The notes: generated by a model from the sequence alone, not told the origin. Shown: positions 41,714 to 51,919, counted from the first letter of the stretch. The stretch: 64,000 bases of DNA from Acidimicrobiia bacterium (GCA_016871315.1 VFZE01000006.1:62001-126000), one strand, 5' to 3'. Numbers and translations are program-made.

Positions 41714-44293
41714 TCAGGCAATCTGCCGCCGGGCCAGCGCGGCGAATGCTCCACCGGCCGCCATCAGTTCCGAGTAGGTGCCGGACTCGGCAATCCGGCC
41801 TCCTTCCAGCACAAAGATCCGGTCCGCGTTGAGGATGGTGCTCAACCGGTGCGCGATCACGATCCGCGTCGCTTGCAGGCTTTCCAGGCTGCGGCTCACG
41901 ATCTCCTGCGTACGGTTGTCCAGCGCGCTGGTGGCTTCGTCGAAGATCAGAATCCGCGGCCGGTGCACGATCGCGCGCGCGATCAGCAGCCGCTGCCGCT
42001 GCCCGCCGGACAGGCCCGCGGTTTCCGCGATCACCGTGTGCATCCCCATCGGCATGGTTTTCAGATCCTCGTCCAGCCCCGCCATCCGCGCCGCTTCCCA
42101 AGCGTCCTCGATGGTCAGGTTCGACGAGCCGACAATGTTTGAGAAAATGTCGCCGGTGATCAGCCGGCTGTTCTGAAGCACGACGCCCATCTGCCGGCGC
42201 ACGGCCTGCAAGTCCAGCCCGGCCAGGTTGTGCCGGTCGAAGTAGATGGCGCCGCTTTCCGGCTTCTCAAAGCCCAGCAGCAGCCGCATCAGCGTCGATT
42301 TGCCGCAGCCGCTCTCACCCACGAACGCGACAAACTCACCCGGCTCGATCCGCAACGAAATATCGTGCAGCACCAGCGGCGCCGGTGGCGCGTAGCGGAA
42401 CGCCACATGCTGCACCTCGACTGCGCCGCTAAGCACGCCCGGGTCGCCGGCGCCGCCCGGCACCTCGGGCAGCGTCTCCAGAATCGGCTTGGCGCGCTCA
42501 TAGGTGGGCACGATGTTCACCACTTGCAGCACCGTCCCGCTTAAAGCCAGCGCGGCGCCCAGGAACTGCCCGAACGCGGCGTTGAAGGCAAGGAACTGGC
42601 CGGTTGTCATCGCATCGGCCCCCGGCTGGGCCATCGCCCGCGCCGCGAAATAGAAGATCGCCGCCGTGGTCGCGGTCGGGAAAATCGTATCGAACACGGC
42701 GAAGCGGTTGGTGATCGCGCCCGCCTGAAAGGCCAGCCGCTTGTAGTGTGAGTAATCCTTCGACCAGGCGGCAAAGGCGCGGCTCTCGGCTCCCGACAGG
42801 CGGAACTTCGCCACGCCGCTGATCAGCTCAAACACTACCCCCGACAGCTTGCCGTCCACCTCCGCCAGCTCCCGCACGACGCGCATGCGCAGGCGCGAGG
42901 CGGCAACTGTTGTCGCGATCGCAATCACGACGGCCACAATCGCCACCGGCACAAGTTGCGGCCCGTAGTAGAACAGGAGCCCGAAGCTGAAGACCGAAAA
43001 CACGCCCGAGACCAGCGACGACAGCGCCGATCCGGTCAGCGTGCGCCGGATCTCGCTCACGGCCATGCTGCGCGATGCCAGGTCGCCGGAGGAATAATCG
43101 CGGAAGAACGGAACGGGCAGCGCCAGCAGACGGTCCCACACCGCCGCTTGCACGCGCGCGTCCATCTTACCTTCCATGCGCAGGAAGGCGAGATTGCGAG
43201 TGACGGTGAACAGCGCCGTCGAAAGGGCCACCAGCAAGAGAAAGCCGCCGATCGGCAGCAGCAGCCCGCGCTCGGCGCCGGGGATCACCGAATCAAACAG
43301 CTCTCCGGTGGCGATCGGCGTCGCCATCGCGATCATGCCGCTGAGCATCCCGGCGATCAGAATCGCCGCCAGATCGCCGCGCGCGGCTTCCAGCCCGAAC
43401 CGGAACACATCCATCGCCGACAGGCTCTTTTGCGGAAACGGCCGGTAGAAGCAATAGGCCACACCGCTCAGCGTCGGGGCCAGCTTTGCGTCCACCGGCT
43501 CCGCGCTGCCGCTCGACGGATCCAGCGCCTGATAGCGGTTGCCCGATTGCGGAACCAGCGCCAGCGGCCGGTTGCCGGCCTCGGCAAAGGCCAGCAGCGG
43601 TCCGTTATCCTGTTTCCACCACGCGCCGCGCAGCACCGTCCTGCGGTAGCGGATGCCCGATGCGCGGGCGATGGCCGCCACCGGATCCAACGCCTGCCCC
43701 GAGGGGCGCTTCAGCGTGATTCCCTGCGCCTCCGCCACGCGTTGCATCGCGGCGTACAGTGCGTCGGAAAGCGCGGCGGCAACGGTCTGGCCCGCTTCCT
43801 TGTGCAGCGGAGAAGCGAGGCTGCGCAGTGACTGGTCAAACGATCTCCGCTCCATCTCCGCCTTCGCGCGCAGCCGCCGCTCCCGTTCGACCTCCTCCTG
43901 CCCGGCAGAGTCCACGGCCAGCCGCAGCGCCTCTGATTGCCACAGCCGGAAGTCGCCGGGCTCTCCGTCGCGCGCGGCAAGCTCAGGCAGCCGCGCCGCC
44001 ATCATTCTTTTCCACGCGTCTACTTCCGGAACTCCAGCCGCTGCCTCAATCCGCGTCAGACGTGTCTGCTCTCCGGCCACTGCCACGACGCGCCGGCCCC
44101 CGCCCGCCTCAGGCGGAAAGGCGAATACCGTCCGGCCCGCCTCCACGCGCAGCAGATGAACACGCGCGCCCACAGGTTCCTCTCCTTCCATCTCCACCAG
44201 GAAAAGGTCCAGCGCGCCTTCCTCAATCTTCCACGCGCAATCCTCCCCATGAAGCGGGAACGGGCGGCCGGGCTGGAGGATTTCCGGCTTCAT
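41714..44293 (-). CDS. NHLM-type peptide export ABC transporter, second permease/ATPase subunit
   Basis: An 859-residue protein. A long N-terminal cytosolic region (about 300 residues, no C39 motif) is followed by a six-helix ABC exporter domain and an ATPase domain with Walker [11 protein letters not shown], signature [15 protein letters not shown] and Walker [12 protein letters not shown]. The architecture matches the NHLM bacteriocin system ABC transporter permease/ATP-binding protein (TIGR03797-like), which pairs with a peptidase-containing ABC protein. Its start overlaps the stop of that gene (44290-44293). It likely forms part of a heteromeric exporter of Gly-Gly leader peptides. Confidence 0.88.
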   Translation of the reverse strand: MKPEILQPGRPFPLHGEDCAWKIEEGALDLFLVEMEGEEPVGARVHLLRVEAGRTVFAFPPEAGGGRRVVAVAGEQTRLTRIEAAAGVPEVDAWKRMMAARLPELAARDGEPGDFRLWQSEALRLAVDSAGQEEVERERRLRAKAEMERRSFDQSLRSLASPLHKEAGQTVAAALSDALYAAMQRVAEAQGITLKRPSGQALDPVAAIARASGIRYRRTVLRGAWWKQDNGPLLAFAEAGNRPLALVPQSGNRYQALDPSSGSAEPVDAKLAPTLSGVAYCFYRPFPQKSLSAMDVFRFGLEAARGDLAAILIAGMLSGMIAMATPIATGELFDSVIPGAERGLLLPIGGFLLLVALSTALFTVTRNLAFLRMEGKMDARVQAAVWDRLLALPVPFFRDYSSGDLASRSMAVSEIRRTLTGSALSSLVSGVFSVFSFGLLFYYGPQLVPVAIVAVVIAIATTVAASRLRMRVVRELAEVDGKLSGVVFELISGVAKFRLSGAESRAFAAWSKDYSHYKRLAFQAGAITNRFAVFDTIFPTATTAAIFYFAARAMAQPGADAMTTGQFLAFNAAFGQFLGAALALSGTVLQVVNIVPTYERAKPILETLPEVPGGAGDPGVLSGAVEVQHVAFRYAPPAPLVLHDISLRIEPGEFVAFVGESGCGKSTLMRLLLGFEKPESGAIYFDRHNLAGLDLQAVRRQMGVVLQNSRLITGDIFSNIVGSSNLTIEDAWEAARMAGLDEDLKTMPMGMHTVIAETAGLSGGQRQRLLIARAIVHRPRILIFDEATSALDNRTQEIVSRSLESLQATRIVIAHRLSTILNADRIFVLEGGRIAESGTYSELMAAGGAFAALARRQIA

Positions 44294-46437
44294 ACGCTTT
44301 GAATGAGCCGCGAGTAAGGCCCATCCACCTGGTTCATCTCCTCATGCGTGCCGCGCTGAACCACAACGCCCTTCTCCAGCACGATGATCTCGTCGCAATC
44401 GCGGATCGTCGAAAGCCGGTGCGCGACGATCAGGCAGGTGCAGCCGCGCCGCCGCAGGTTCTCCATGAAGCGCTCCTCGGTGCGCGCGTCCAGCGCGCTG
44501 GTCGCTTCATCGAGAATCAGAATGCGCGGCTCAATGGCCAGCGCGCGCGCGATCTCCAGCCGCTGCCGCTGACCGCCGGAGAGATTGCGCCCGCCCTCCT
44601 GCAGCGTGTAGCCGTAGTCGCTGTTCATCTTGGTGATGTCGTCGTGGATCACCGCGTCGCGCGCCGCCTCAATCACGCGGTCTTCACCGATCGTCTCATC
44701 CCACAGCACGATGTTCTCCCGCACCGTGCCGCCGAACAGGAACACGTCCTGATCCACCATTGATAGCGAGTTGGTGATCGTCTCGCGCGGCAGCTCCCGC
44801 CGGCGCTTGCCGTCAAACAGGATCTCGCCCGACCACGGTTCATACAGCCCCGCCACCAGCTTCGCCACCGTCGATTTGCCGCTGCCCGACCCGCCCACCA
44901 GCGCAACCCGCTGCCCGGGCTTCACCACCAGGCTGAAATTCGAAATCAGCGGCGCCTCCAGACGGCTGTAGCCGAACGTCAGCTCACGCACCTCCAGATG
45001 CCCTTGCAGCCGCACAAAGGCGTCAGGCGCAGTGACGCGTTCGGCCACCATCTCATCGGTCTTGTAATTCAGAACATCGTCCAGCCGGTTCAGGTCCCCT
45101 TCAATCTGCTGCACGCGGGAACCCATCTCCACCAGCCGGTTCACCGGCTCAATGAAACGGTCAGCCAGGCTCTGAAAAGCGATCAGCATGCCCATCGTCA
45201 GCAATCCGTCCATCACGCGAAGCCCGCCCAGCGTCAGCACCGCCGCGCTGTTGAAGGCGGTGAGAAACGCGGGCAACACACTGACCCACATCGAGCCGGC
45301 GACAAGATCCTGCTGCGCGTTGAGCACCTTTGCCTGATGGCCGGCCCATCGGCTGAAGAAGTCCGATTCCGAGCCGGTCGATTTCAGCGTCTCGATGATC
45401 TGCAAGCCGTTCATCGAAACGCCCATCAGCTTGCCGGCCTCCAGTAGCAGCCGCTGATTGTCCTCCTTCCTGCGCCGGGATATGAAACGCAACACCGCGA
45501 AATTGCACAACGCCACGCCGATGCTGAGCATGGTCAGCGTCGCGTCATAGCAAAACATCAGCGCCGCGAAAAAGCCGATCAGCCCGATGTTGACCAGGTT
45601 GCGCGCCAGCTCGCCCGATAGCAGTTCCGCGACACGATCATTGGCCTCCACCCTGGAGCCGATCTCGCCCGCGTAGCGCTGCCCGAAAAACTCCATCGGC
45701 AGCCGCAGCACGTGCCAGAAGAAGCGCGACGCCGCGCTGATGCTCAGCCTTGACTCCAGCCGCTGCAGGCCGTTCGATTGCAGCGACACCAGCGCCGCTT
45801 CCAGAATCGCCGTTACCGCCATCGCCACCAGCAGCGGGCGCAGCCAGCTCTCCATGCCGCCGATGAGAGAATTATCGACGAAGATTTTCGAAAAGATCGG
45901 GATCACCAGCCCCGGCACGGCCAGCGCCAGCGTCGCCAGCACCACGTAGCTCAGCGCCAGCCGGCTTCCCGGCAGCCGCCTGGCCAGCAATCCCAGAAAG
46001 CTACGCTTCTCGCCGCCTTTTTGAAACTCCGCCGTCGGCTCGAAAGTCAGCACCACGCCGGTGAAGGATTGGTCGAACTCCTCCACGGTCACCGTCCGCC
46101 GCCCGGGGCCGGGGTCGTTGAGAAACACCTTACCCTTGCCGAACCCCTCCACCACCACGAAATGGTTGAAGTTCCAGAAGACGATGCAGGGCATGCGCAT
46201 CGTCCGCAAATCGGCGGGCTCCTTCTTGAAGCCCTTGCAGGCCAGCCCGTAGAGCCGCGCCGCCTTCATGACGTTGCTGGCTTTGGAACCGTCGCGGCTG
46301 ACCCCGCAATCCACCCGCAGTTTTTCCAAGGGCACGATGCGCCCGTAGTAGGCAAGGATCATCGCCAGCGATGCGGCGCCGCATTCCACCGCCTCCATCT
46401 GGCGCACGGTGGGAGTCCTTACGCGCGCGTTCCTCAT
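44290..46437 (-). CDS. NHLM-type C39 peptidase/permease/ATPase exporter
   Basis: A 715-residue bacteriocin-type exporter. The N-terminal C39 peptidase has Gln13 and Cys19 ([21 protein letters not shown]), His92 ([12 protein letters not shown]) and Asp108 (FLNDPG), so it should be active in cutting after Gly-Gly leaders. A transmembrane domain (about 160-430) follows, then an ATPase domain with [25 protein letters not shown] and [12 protein letters not shown]. It matches the NHLM peptidase/permease/ATPase family (TIGR03796-like). The adjacent NHLP leader peptide and the Gly-Gly peptide at 51920 are the obvious substrates. It overlaps the next ABC gene by 4 bp and follows the HlyD adaptor by 1 bp. 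Confidence 0.93.
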   Translation of the reverse strand: MRNARVRTPTVRQMEAVECGAASLAMILAYYGRIVPLEKLRVDCGVSRDGSKASNVMKAARLYGLACKGFKKEPADLRTMRMPCIVFWNFNHFVVVEGFGKGKVFLNDPGPGRRTVTVEEFDQSFTGVVLTFEPTAEFQKGGEKRSFLGLLARRLPGSRLALSYVVLATLALAVPGLVIPIFSKIFVDNSLIGGMESWLRPLLVAMAVTAILEAALVSLQSNGLQRLESRLSISAASRFFWHVLRLPMEFFGQRYAGEIGSRVEANDRVAELLSGELARNLVNIGLIGFFAALMFCYDATLTMLSIGVALCNFAVLRFISRRRKEDNQRLLLEAGKLMGVSMNGLQIIETLKSTGSESDFFSRWAGHQAKVLNAQQDLVAGSMWVSVLPAFLTAFNSAAVLTLGGLRVMDGLLTMGMLIAFQSLADRFIEPVNRLVEMGSRVQQIEGDLNRLDDVLNYKTDEMVAERVTAPDAFVRLQGHLEVRELTFGYSRLEAPLISNFSLVVKPGQRVALVGGSGSGKSTVAKLVAGLYEPWSGEILFDGKRRRELPRETITNSLSMVDQDVFLFGGTVRENIVLWDETIGEDRVIEAARDAVIHDDITKMNSDYGYTLQEGGRNLSGGQRQRLEIARALAIEPRILILDEATSALDARTEERFMENLRRRGCTCLIVAHRLSTIRDCDEIIVLEKGVVVQRGTHEEMNQVDGPYSRLIQSV

Positions 46438-46438
46438 C

Positions 46439-47692
46439 TCAACTCAGACCCAGGGAGCCTTTCACCGAAGGGAACAGCAGCGTGATGGGAGCCTGCTCGC
46501 GCGTCACCACCGTGCCCACGCACAGCGTGCCGCTCGACAGCGTCACCGGCGGCCCGGCCGGCGATGACCAGCGGAACCCGCTCACGCTGGCGGGGTCCGT
46601 TTCAATCTCCACGCGCACTTCGTTCACCGGCCCGAGCCGCGTAAGCTGATCCACCAAGCTTTCGTTTTCGAAATTGCGCATCAGGGCGGCGCGTGTGGCC
46701 GGATAGTCCGCCACAAACACGATCCGCCCTTTCAGGTAGCCGTACTCCTCGCGCTTCACGGTGGAGGGCGAAATCTGGACCTCCATGCCAGCCGCGGCAT
46801 CCTTGGCCTTGTCCGCGGGCAAGTACATCAGCACTTCCAGCTTGTCGGAGGTGGACTGTATGCTCAGAAGCGGCGTTCCGATCGCCAGCATCGTCCCCGG
46901 ATGCACCTGCACTTCCAGCACCTCGCCTTCATATGGGCTGATGACTTCGGAGGCCAGCGCCAGCTCCTTGCGCAGCGCCGCCGCGCTGCGTTCCAGCGAT
47001 GCAATGCGCGCGTCCAACTCCGCCGCCAACTCGCCCGGCTGCGTCTCGGTGGCGAACAGCTGCGCGGCAAGCTGCTTCAACAGCGCCTGCTTGTCCTGTA
47101 TCTGCGCGTTCAGCGCGACGATCTTCTGCTGCGTGGCGATCACCTGCTGCCTGGTGATCAGCCCCTTGGCCAGCAACTGCTCCTCCACCGGCACCTGTTC
47201 GGAGGCCAGCCGCACCTGCTCGCGCAGCTCCTTGATCTCGCGCTCGGCGTTGGCCTGCTGGCGCCGGATCGACTCGATCTGAAGTTGGGAGGCATCGGAA
47301 CGCACGCCAACGGCCCGCTTTTTCTCCAGCCGCGCCTCGGCCAGCGTCTGATGCGCCATGCGGATTCTCTCAAGCAGCGAAGGCTGGGCGATGGTCGCCA
47401 CTACTTGTCCGCGCTCGATCCGGTCGCCCACCTTCACCTTCAGGCTCGACACCACGCCGGTTCCCGGAGCCACGATATTCAGCACCCCGCCTGTCCGCAC
47501 GATGATCCCCTCGCCGGCCACGGTCGTGCGCACCGTGCCGCGGACCGACCACCAGCCCGCGGCGCCGAGCATCAGCAGGATCGCAAGCAGCGCCAGCCAG
47601 TGCCGCGGCCGCGTCACGCGCAGCAGTTGGTCCAGCTGTTCCGGAGAAGAAAGCCGCTCCAGCGCTACCGCACGGAATATCTTCTTATTCAT
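46439..47692 (-). CDS. NHLM secretion adaptor, HlyD family
   Basis: A 417-residue membrane-fusion protein. The ATG at 47692 ([14 protein letters not shown]) is preferred because the longer frame runs antisense-like through the leader-peptide gene. One membrane helix ([18 protein letters not shown], 31-48) is followed by a lipoyl/barrel half ([40 protein letters not shown]), a long helical hairpin (about 110-260) and the returning lipoyl half ([19 protein letters not shown]). The [12 protein letters not shown] motif before the helix is typical of NHLM HlyD proteins. It bridges the ABC exporter to an outer-membrane channel, probably the TolC homologue at 49041. Confidence 0.9.
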   Translation of the reverse strand: MNKKIFRAVALERLSSPEQLDQLLRVTRPRHWLALLAILLMLGAAGWWSVRGTVRTTVAGEGIIVRTGGVLNIVAPGTGVVSSLKVKVGDRIERGQVVATIAQPSLLERIRMAHQTLAEARLEKKRAVGVRSDASQLQIESIRRQQANAEREIKELREQVRLASEQVPVEEQLLAKGLITRQQVIATQQKIVALNAQIQDKQALLKQLAAQLFATETQPGELAAELDARIASLERSAAALRKELALASEVISPYEGEVLEVQVHPGTMLAIGTPLLSIQSTSDKLEVLMYLPADKAKDAAAGMEVQISPSTVKREEYGYLKGRIVFVADYPATRAALMRNFENESLVDQLTRLGPVNEVRVEIETDPASVSGFRWSSPAGPPVTLSSGTLCVGTVVTREQAPITLLFPSVKGSLGLS

Positions 47693-47708
47693 GCAACCCG
47701 CGCGGGCT

Positions 47709-48065
47709 CTATTTGCCGCGCTCCAGCCATGCCAGCCACGCCGCTTGGCCCGCGTCGGCGTTTGGGTCCCATTCGATCCGCGGCTGCATGGGATCGCCGC
47801 CGGTCCCCCCGGCCACTTGCGCCAGGTCGGCTTCGGACAGTTCGCTCTCCGGCAGCGCGGGTTCCGGAAGGACAATCGTCATGTTGTAGCCTTCGCTTTC
47901 TATAAACCGTGCGCGGAACCCATCAGGAACCGGCAAATCCGATACCTGGGCGATCGCCTTGCGCGCATTCACCAGGCACAGCTTGCGGAACTCCGGATCC
48001 ACGCTGCTGCGGCGTATGATTTCATTCAAGGTCTTGCGTAGGGTATCTTGAGTCCATTTGGGCAT
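47709..48065 (-). CDS. NHLP-type precursor peptide (nitrile-hydratase-like leader, Gly-Gly site)
   Basis: A 118-residue peptide precursor. Residues 1-87 form the long leader related to nitrile hydratase alpha subunits: TLNEIIRRSSVDPEFRKLCLVNARKAI, then VPDGFRARFIES and a LPEPALPESELSEADLAQVAGG ending. Cleavage by the C39 exporter should follow Gly86-Gly87. The predicted 31-residue core (88-118) is rich in Trp, Asp and Ala (WDPNADAGQAAWLAWLERGK at its end). It has one Thr and no Cys or Ser, which excludes thioether or azole chemistry on Cys. A second Gly-Gly (89-90) could be an alternative site. First gene of the export cassette, 16 bp before hlyD. Confidence 0.88.
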   Translation of the reverse strand: MPKWTQDTLRKTLNEIIRRSSVDPEFRKLCLVNARKAIAQVSDLPVPDGFRARFIESEGYNMTIVLPEPALPESELSEADLAQVAGGTGGDPMQPRIEWDPNADAGQAAWLAWLERGK

Positions 48066-48083
48066 TGTCTGTTGCGTACATCC

Positions 48084-48113
48084 GTTTTACGCGTTTTCCT
48101 CAACGAATGTCAA
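48084..48113 (-). promoter_or_regulatory. Promoter of the NHLP peptide/export operon
   Basis: On the minus strand a perfect TTGACA (48113-48108) is followed by an 18-bp spacer and TAAAAC (48089-48084, four of six consensus bases). It would start transcription about 10 bases before the ATG at 48065, leaving almost no leader. No strong ribosome site is visible. Confidence 0.5.
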
Positions 48114-48153
48114 TCAAATCCAGGCTGTTGGCTGCGGCCGAAGGCGGCTCAAA

Positions 48154-48171
48154 GGGGGCTAATGCACGTGC
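48154..48171 (+). repeat. ATGCACG repeat, copy A
   Basis: GGGGGCTAATGCACG with flanks, at the 3' end of the RepA-like gene. It shares GGGnnCTAATGCACG with copies near 50703 (minus strand) and 52481. Confidence 0.35.
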
Positions 48172-48173
48172 GC

Positions 48174-48953
48174 CTATATTCCCCAGTTCCGCGGTGGCTG
48201 CAGATGGCAAACCACCAGCGCATCCTCCTTTTCCTGGATCACGGCGGGCAGGCTCATCCAGCATTGGCGCAACTGCCCCACCCAGCTCCGCACGCGTTTG
48301 CGGAAATCGCGCGGGTCGCGCCAGCCGGTTACGCCGAGCCGTTCACCCAGTCCGCCCCGGCCGAAATATTCCACGCGAACGTAACGGTCGGGCCGGACGC
48401 GATAGGCGCGCTCGGTGAGCCAGACGTAGAAATCCAGCGTCGAAGGAGAATCGGTGAGAGCCTGCACGACGCCGAGTTCCAGCGGCAGATAGTTGGCGCT
48501 GACGTAATCCCAAAACGGGCCGGAAAGCTTGATCCGGTTCAGCTCGTCCGTCTCGCGGTCGAACCAAAGCTCGGCGTCTTCGCACAGCCTGCCGGTGATC
48601 GCCAGCGGCCCCATCACGAACGAGAACCTCGTGTGCAGGACGCGGTTCAGCCGGTCCCGCCACCGCGCATAGTTTCTGCCCGACGGCGGAAGCCCGAACA
48701 GCCGCAGCATCTGATAGGCGGCCGGCAGCGTGACATGAGGCGTCCGCTGCCGCACCGCCGCCGTCGCCAGAAGAATGAGAACCAGCCTGTCCTGCCCGTA
48801 CGGCAGTCCGTGCCGCGGATGCGGTTGCAACCGGAACTCGGCATCGCCCCAGTGGCGCACCCAGTCCTGGCCGGGATTCTCCGGGGGACGCACGGGCAGC
48901 CACGCCGCCGGATGGGGGCGCAGGCCGAAGAGGAACTGTCCCTGTCGATTCAT
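48174..48953 (-). CDS. Plasmid RepA-type replication initiator homologue
   Basis: A 259-residue protein resembling the Plasmid encoded RepA family (PF04796). Family-like segments in order: HPRHGLPYGQDRLVLILLATAAV, QMLRLFGLPPSGRNYARWRDRLNRVL, ELWFDRETDELNRIKLSGPFWDYV, LPLELGVVQALTDSPSTLDFYVWLTERAY and WRDPRDFRKRVRSWVGQLRQCW, consistent with tandem winged helices. Three ATG codons are stacked at 48959-48951. The third (48953) is best spaced from GGGGAGA. It sits upstream of the NHLP operon on the same strand and 87 bp from the divergent tolC. Iterons, a partitioning system and an integrase were not seen, so it may be a domesticated gene, for example a DNA-binding regulator. Confidence 0.75.
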   Translation of the reverse strand: MNRQGQFLFGLRPHPAAWLPVRPPENPGQDWVRHWGDAEFRLQPHPRHGLPYGQDRLVLILLATAAVRQRTPHVTLPAAYQMLRLFGLPPSGRNYARWRDRLNRVLHTRFSFVMGPLAITGRLCEDAELWFDRETDELNRIKLSGPFWDYVSANYLPLELGVVQALTDSPSTLDFYVWLTERAYRVRPDRYVRVEYFGRGGLGERLGVTGWRDPRDFRKRVRSWVGQLRQCWMSLPAVIQEKEDALVVCHLQPPRNWGI

Positions 48954-49040
48954 CATCATTCTCCCCGCGAATTCATCATGTTATCGGAGTTTCCCCCTTA
49001 CAATGGAATGCGGAATCGTAACATCCATCGGGAGGCACGT

Positions 49041-50561
49041 GTGCACAGATTGCGGATTCTGGTTCTGATGTGTGCGGGGGCGGCAACCGCGGCGGCGCAG
49101 ACAGCCGGCGGACTCACGCTCGCAAAGGCGATCGACTCCACCCTGTCGCTCCATCCGCTGCTCGGCGTCAGCCGCCAGCAGGTGGCGCTGCGGCAAGGCA
49201 TCCGCAGGGAGGTCTCCGGCGCCTTTGACCGTCTCTATCAAAGCGGAGGCCGGCAGAGTTACTCGCACGCGCCGGCGCTCGATAGCTCCCTCCGTTTTCG
49301 CAACGACGGGGTCAACTCCACTTCCGTCGACGGCGCCGCCATGAAGCTCTACCGCAACGGCGTCACCGCTGGCCCCACCGCCGTCGTGTCGCGGACACGC
49401 AGCCCTTTGCTCACGCCCGACGGGCTCAACCTGTCGCGGATGGCCTTCGAGGTGAGTGTTCCGCTGCGGCGCAACGCCGCCACGCAGGTCATCGCACGCG
49501 AAAACTCCGCAACGCAGGAAGTGGACGCGGCGCGCTTTGACCTCAATCAGACCGCCGCCAACTTGCTGGCGGAAACCGCCGTGCGCTATTGGGAGCTGCG
49601 CGGCGCACTGCTGCTGCTGGACGTCTTCCTCGGCTCGGAGCGCCGCGGCGAGACGTTCCTCGAAATGACGCAAACTCTCATCCAGGCCGAGCGCATCCCG
49701 CGCAACGACATCAACCTGGTCCGCGCCAACCTTGCCGGCCGCACCGCCACGCGCATCGAGTCCGAACAGGCCGTCATCGCCGCGCGCCAAGCCCTCGCCT
49801 ACGCCATGGGCTTGGTTCCCGAAGAAATGCAGCGGCTCGCCGATCCGGCAGCCGATCTGCCCGAATCCGCCTCCATCCCCGGTGAGGACGCCATCCGCGC
49901 CTACGTCAGCAGGGCGCTCGCCCGCCGCACCGACTATCAGGCCGCGCAGCGCCGCGTCGCCGCCGCTCGCGCGCTGGTGCCCGGCGCCGAAAATCAGACA
50001 AGGCCCAGTATCGACGTTGTCCTCTCGTCCGGCTACAGCGGTCTCCGCGCCGGCGCCGCTCCCACCAGCACGCTCGCCTCGCTGTTCCGCGGCGTCGGCG
50101 GAGCCGATGCCATCGCCAGCCTCCGCTACGAATTCGCTCCCGCCAACAACACCGCCCTCGGTCGCCTCGCGCAGGTGACGGCCACCGTCCGCCAGGCCGA
50201 ATTGCAGGCCTCCGATCTGGCCCGTTCGATTACCGCGGACGTGAATGTGGCCGGTCAGGCGGTCCGCAACGCCGCCCTGCGCACCGAGCGCGCCCGCGAA
50301 TCGGTCGCCGCCTTTCAGGATGCCCTCGCCGCCGAGCGCGACAAATACACCCTCGGCTTCGGCTCGCTCGTCGACATTCTCACCACGGAAGACCGCCTCA
50401 CGCAGGCGCTGGTCTTGCAGGTCCGGGCGCAAATCGACTATGCTCAGGCGCTTGCTGATCTCCGTCAAGCCACCGGCACTATCCTGGAGCCGGATGCGGA
50501 CTTGACCACCCTGGTTGGCGCCAATCTGGAACGCGATTTCCGCTCGGCGCCGAAGCCGTAG
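49041..50561 (+). CDS. TolC-family outer-membrane efflux protein
   Basis: A 506-residue outer-membrane channel. The GTG at 49041 is chosen because GGGAGG lies five bases upstream and a signal peptide follows (HRLRILVLMCAGAATAAAQT). The much longer upstream frame is antisense to RepA. The OEP pattern is repeated: LTLAKAIDSTLSLHPLLGVSRQQVALRQG at the start, then helical repeats with TAVRYWELRGALLLLDVF, QALAYAMGLVPEE, RTDYQAAQRRVAAARAL and DKYTLGFGSLVDILTTEDRLTQA. It should complete a type I-like secretion route with the HlyD and NHLM ABC proteins on the opposite strand. Confidence 0.88.
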   Translation: MHRLRILVLMCAGAATAAAQTAGGLTLAKAIDSTLSLHPLLGVSRQQVALRQGIRREVSGAFDRLYQSGGRQSYSHAPALDSSLRFRNDGVNSTSVDGAAMKLYRNGVTAGPTAVVSRTRSPLLTPDGLNLSRMAFEVSVPLRRNAATQVIARENSATQEVDAARFDLNQTAANLLAETAVRYWELRGALLLLDVFLGSERRGETFLEMTQTLIQAERIPRNDINLVRANLAGRTATRIESEQAVIAARQALAYAMGLVPEEMQRLADPAADLPESASIPGEDAIRAYVSRALARRTDYQAAQRRVAAARALVPGAENQTRPSIDVVLSSGYSGLRAGAAPTSTLASLFRGVGGADAIASLRYEFAPANNTALGRLAQVTATVRQAELQASDLARSITADVNVAGQAVRNAALRTERARESVAAFQDALAAERDKYTLGFGSLVDILTTEDRLTQALVLQVRAQIDYAQALADLRQATGTILEPDADLTTLVGANLERDFRSAPKP

Positions 50562-50563
50562 GC

Positions 50564-50709
50564 TGGAGCACGTGCATCGTGTCCTCGGCACAAGAAGAAT
50601 AGCTCGGGTTTCTTGGCACGTGCATGAAATCCCGCCCTATCGACAGAATTTCCCGACCATCGGAACCACCCCAGAATCCCCATCCGATCATGGCGTCGTG
50701 CATTAGCTC
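50564..50709 (-). repeat. ATGCACG repeats, left cluster (three copies)
   Basis: Three minus-strand copies centred on ATGCACG at 50577-50571, 50625-50619 and 50703-50697, spaced 48 and 78 bp. They lie in the 220-bp gap between tolC and the YkgJ-type gene, which otherwise shows no convincing gene. The innermost copy reads GGGAGCTAATGCACG. Confidence 0.35.
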
Positions 50710-50781
50710 CCTCTTCGGCGCTGAAACGGCGTTTCCTGCCTCTTATTTCATTGACAACACGACCAAAAACAAAGTAAAACG

Positions 50782-51852
50782 GTGCTACGAGAAATGATGC
50801 GCCACGGCGCCAATTCGGATTGGATACGCCAGATGCTGGGCCAAGCTCCGCCGGTCGAGATCACCTCCGACTGCACCAACTGCGTGATGGTCAAGCCGGA
50901 GGGCGAATCCATCGGAGCACAGTTCTATTTTGACCCTGACGTTCGTTGCTGCACCTATGAGCCGGCGCTGCCTAACTACATCGCCGGTCGCATTCTCCGC
51001 GACAGTGACCCGGAACGCGCCGCCGGCCGCGCATCGCTTGAGGCCCGCATGGCCCGCCGCGTCGACACTCTTCCCTGGGGAATCCGCCGGTCCAAGCGCT
51101 TCGACACTCTGTACGGCAGTAACGCCGCCCTGTTCGGCCGCGCCGCCGATTTGGGTTGCCCGCACCTAACGGAGGGCAGTCTGGGTTGCGGTATTTGGCC
51201 GTACAGGCCCGGAGTCTGCTCCACTTGGTATTGCAAACACGACCGCGGACAGACCGGCCATGCTTTCTGGAACAACCTCGCCCTGCTGCTGCGCGAAGTC
51301 GAGCTGATGATGGGCGCCTGGTGCGTGGCCGAGTTGCACGGCGGCCGCGCGGCGATGAGGCAGGCTTTGAATCCGGAAGCCGGAATCCCGGTCAGTTCCG
51401 ATCTCGGCGGAGAGATGGATGAGAAGGAATACGGCAAGCTTTGGGGCAACTGGGCCGGCAAGGAGGCGGAGTTTTTCCAAGCCTGCGCGGCGAAGATGGA
51501 TGACATCCGATGGGAGGACGTCGAGCGTATTGGAGGTGTCCGGATGCGGACCATGGCTGACCTCACACGCACCGCCTTTGAAAAGCTCCTCGACATGGAC
51601 GTGCCACAACGCCTTCAAGCTGGCCCGTTCCGCATCCTTGCCTCCTCGCGCGGCAAGCGGACCGTGGAAACCTACAGCGGCTTTAACCCGATTAAGATGC
51701 CCGAGGCGCTGTTCCGAGCATTGCCTTACTTCGACGGGCGGCCCACCGCAGAATCCATTGCGGAAATCCGCACCAAGGAAAAGCTCAGGCTGCAACCGGC
51801 TCTTGTCCGTCGCCTGGCCGATTTCGGAATTCTGGAAGAGATAGACACTTAG
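50782..51852 (+). CDS. YkgJ-type cysteine-cluster protein with C-terminal winged-helix/PqqD-like segment
   Basis: A 356-residue soluble protein. Its N-terminal half has the eight-cysteine YkgJ-like pattern: Cys31 and Cys34 (SDCTNC), Cys56-Cys57 (RCCTYE), Cys126, Cys136, Cys146 and Cys151 (LGCGIWPYRPGVCSTWYC), which should bind zinc or an Fe-S cluster. The C-terminal about 55 residues (PEALFRALPYFDGRPTAESI, then LRLQPALVRRLADFGILEEI) have the rhythm of PqqD/RRE-like winged helices that bind leader peptides. It lies 67 bp upstream of a Gly-Gly leader peptide, so it may recognise or modify that peptide. The YkgJ assignment is motif-based; the RRE reading is inference. Confidence 0.75.
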   Translation: MLREMMRHGANSDWIRQMLGQAPPVEITSDCTNCVMVKPEGESIGAQFYFDPDVRCCTYEPALPNYIAGRILRDSDPERAAGRASLEARMARRVDTLPWGIRRSKRFDTLYGSNAALFGRAADLGCPHLTEGSLGCGIWPYRPGVCSTWYCKHDRGQTGHAFWNNLALLLREVELMMGAWCVAELHGGRAAMRQALNPEAGIPVSSDLGGEMDEKEYGKLWGNWAGKEAEFFQACAAKMDDIRWEDVERIGGVRMRTMADLTRTAFEKLLDMDVPQRLQAGPFRILASSRGKRTVETYSGFNPIKMPEALFRALPYFDGRPTAESIAEIRTKEKLRLQPALVRRLADFGILEEIDT

Positions 51853-51866
51853 GCACGGACTTCAGC

Positions 51867-51887
51867 ATGAATGAAGAGAAACCCTAG
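51867..51887 (+). other. Six-codon mini-ORF copying the leader start
   Basis: ATG-AAT-GAA-GAG-AAA-CCC-TAG encodes MNEEKP and stops. The true peptide 53 bp downstream begins MSEEKPKEQ. The resemblance suggests a partial duplication of the peptide's start in which the seventh codon became a stop, or a small upstream ORF affecting translation. Context before each ATG is also alike (CAGC versus CAAC). Confidence 0.4.
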
Positions 51888-51919
51888 CAGGACACCAACA
51901 ACAGAGAAAGGAAATCAAC

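Noticed and set aside
48048-49040. Upstream extension of the TolC reading frame by 331 codons
   Set aside because: It runs antisense to the RepA-like gene, is Arg/Pro/His-rich, and the GTG at 49041 has both a ribosome site and a signal peptide.
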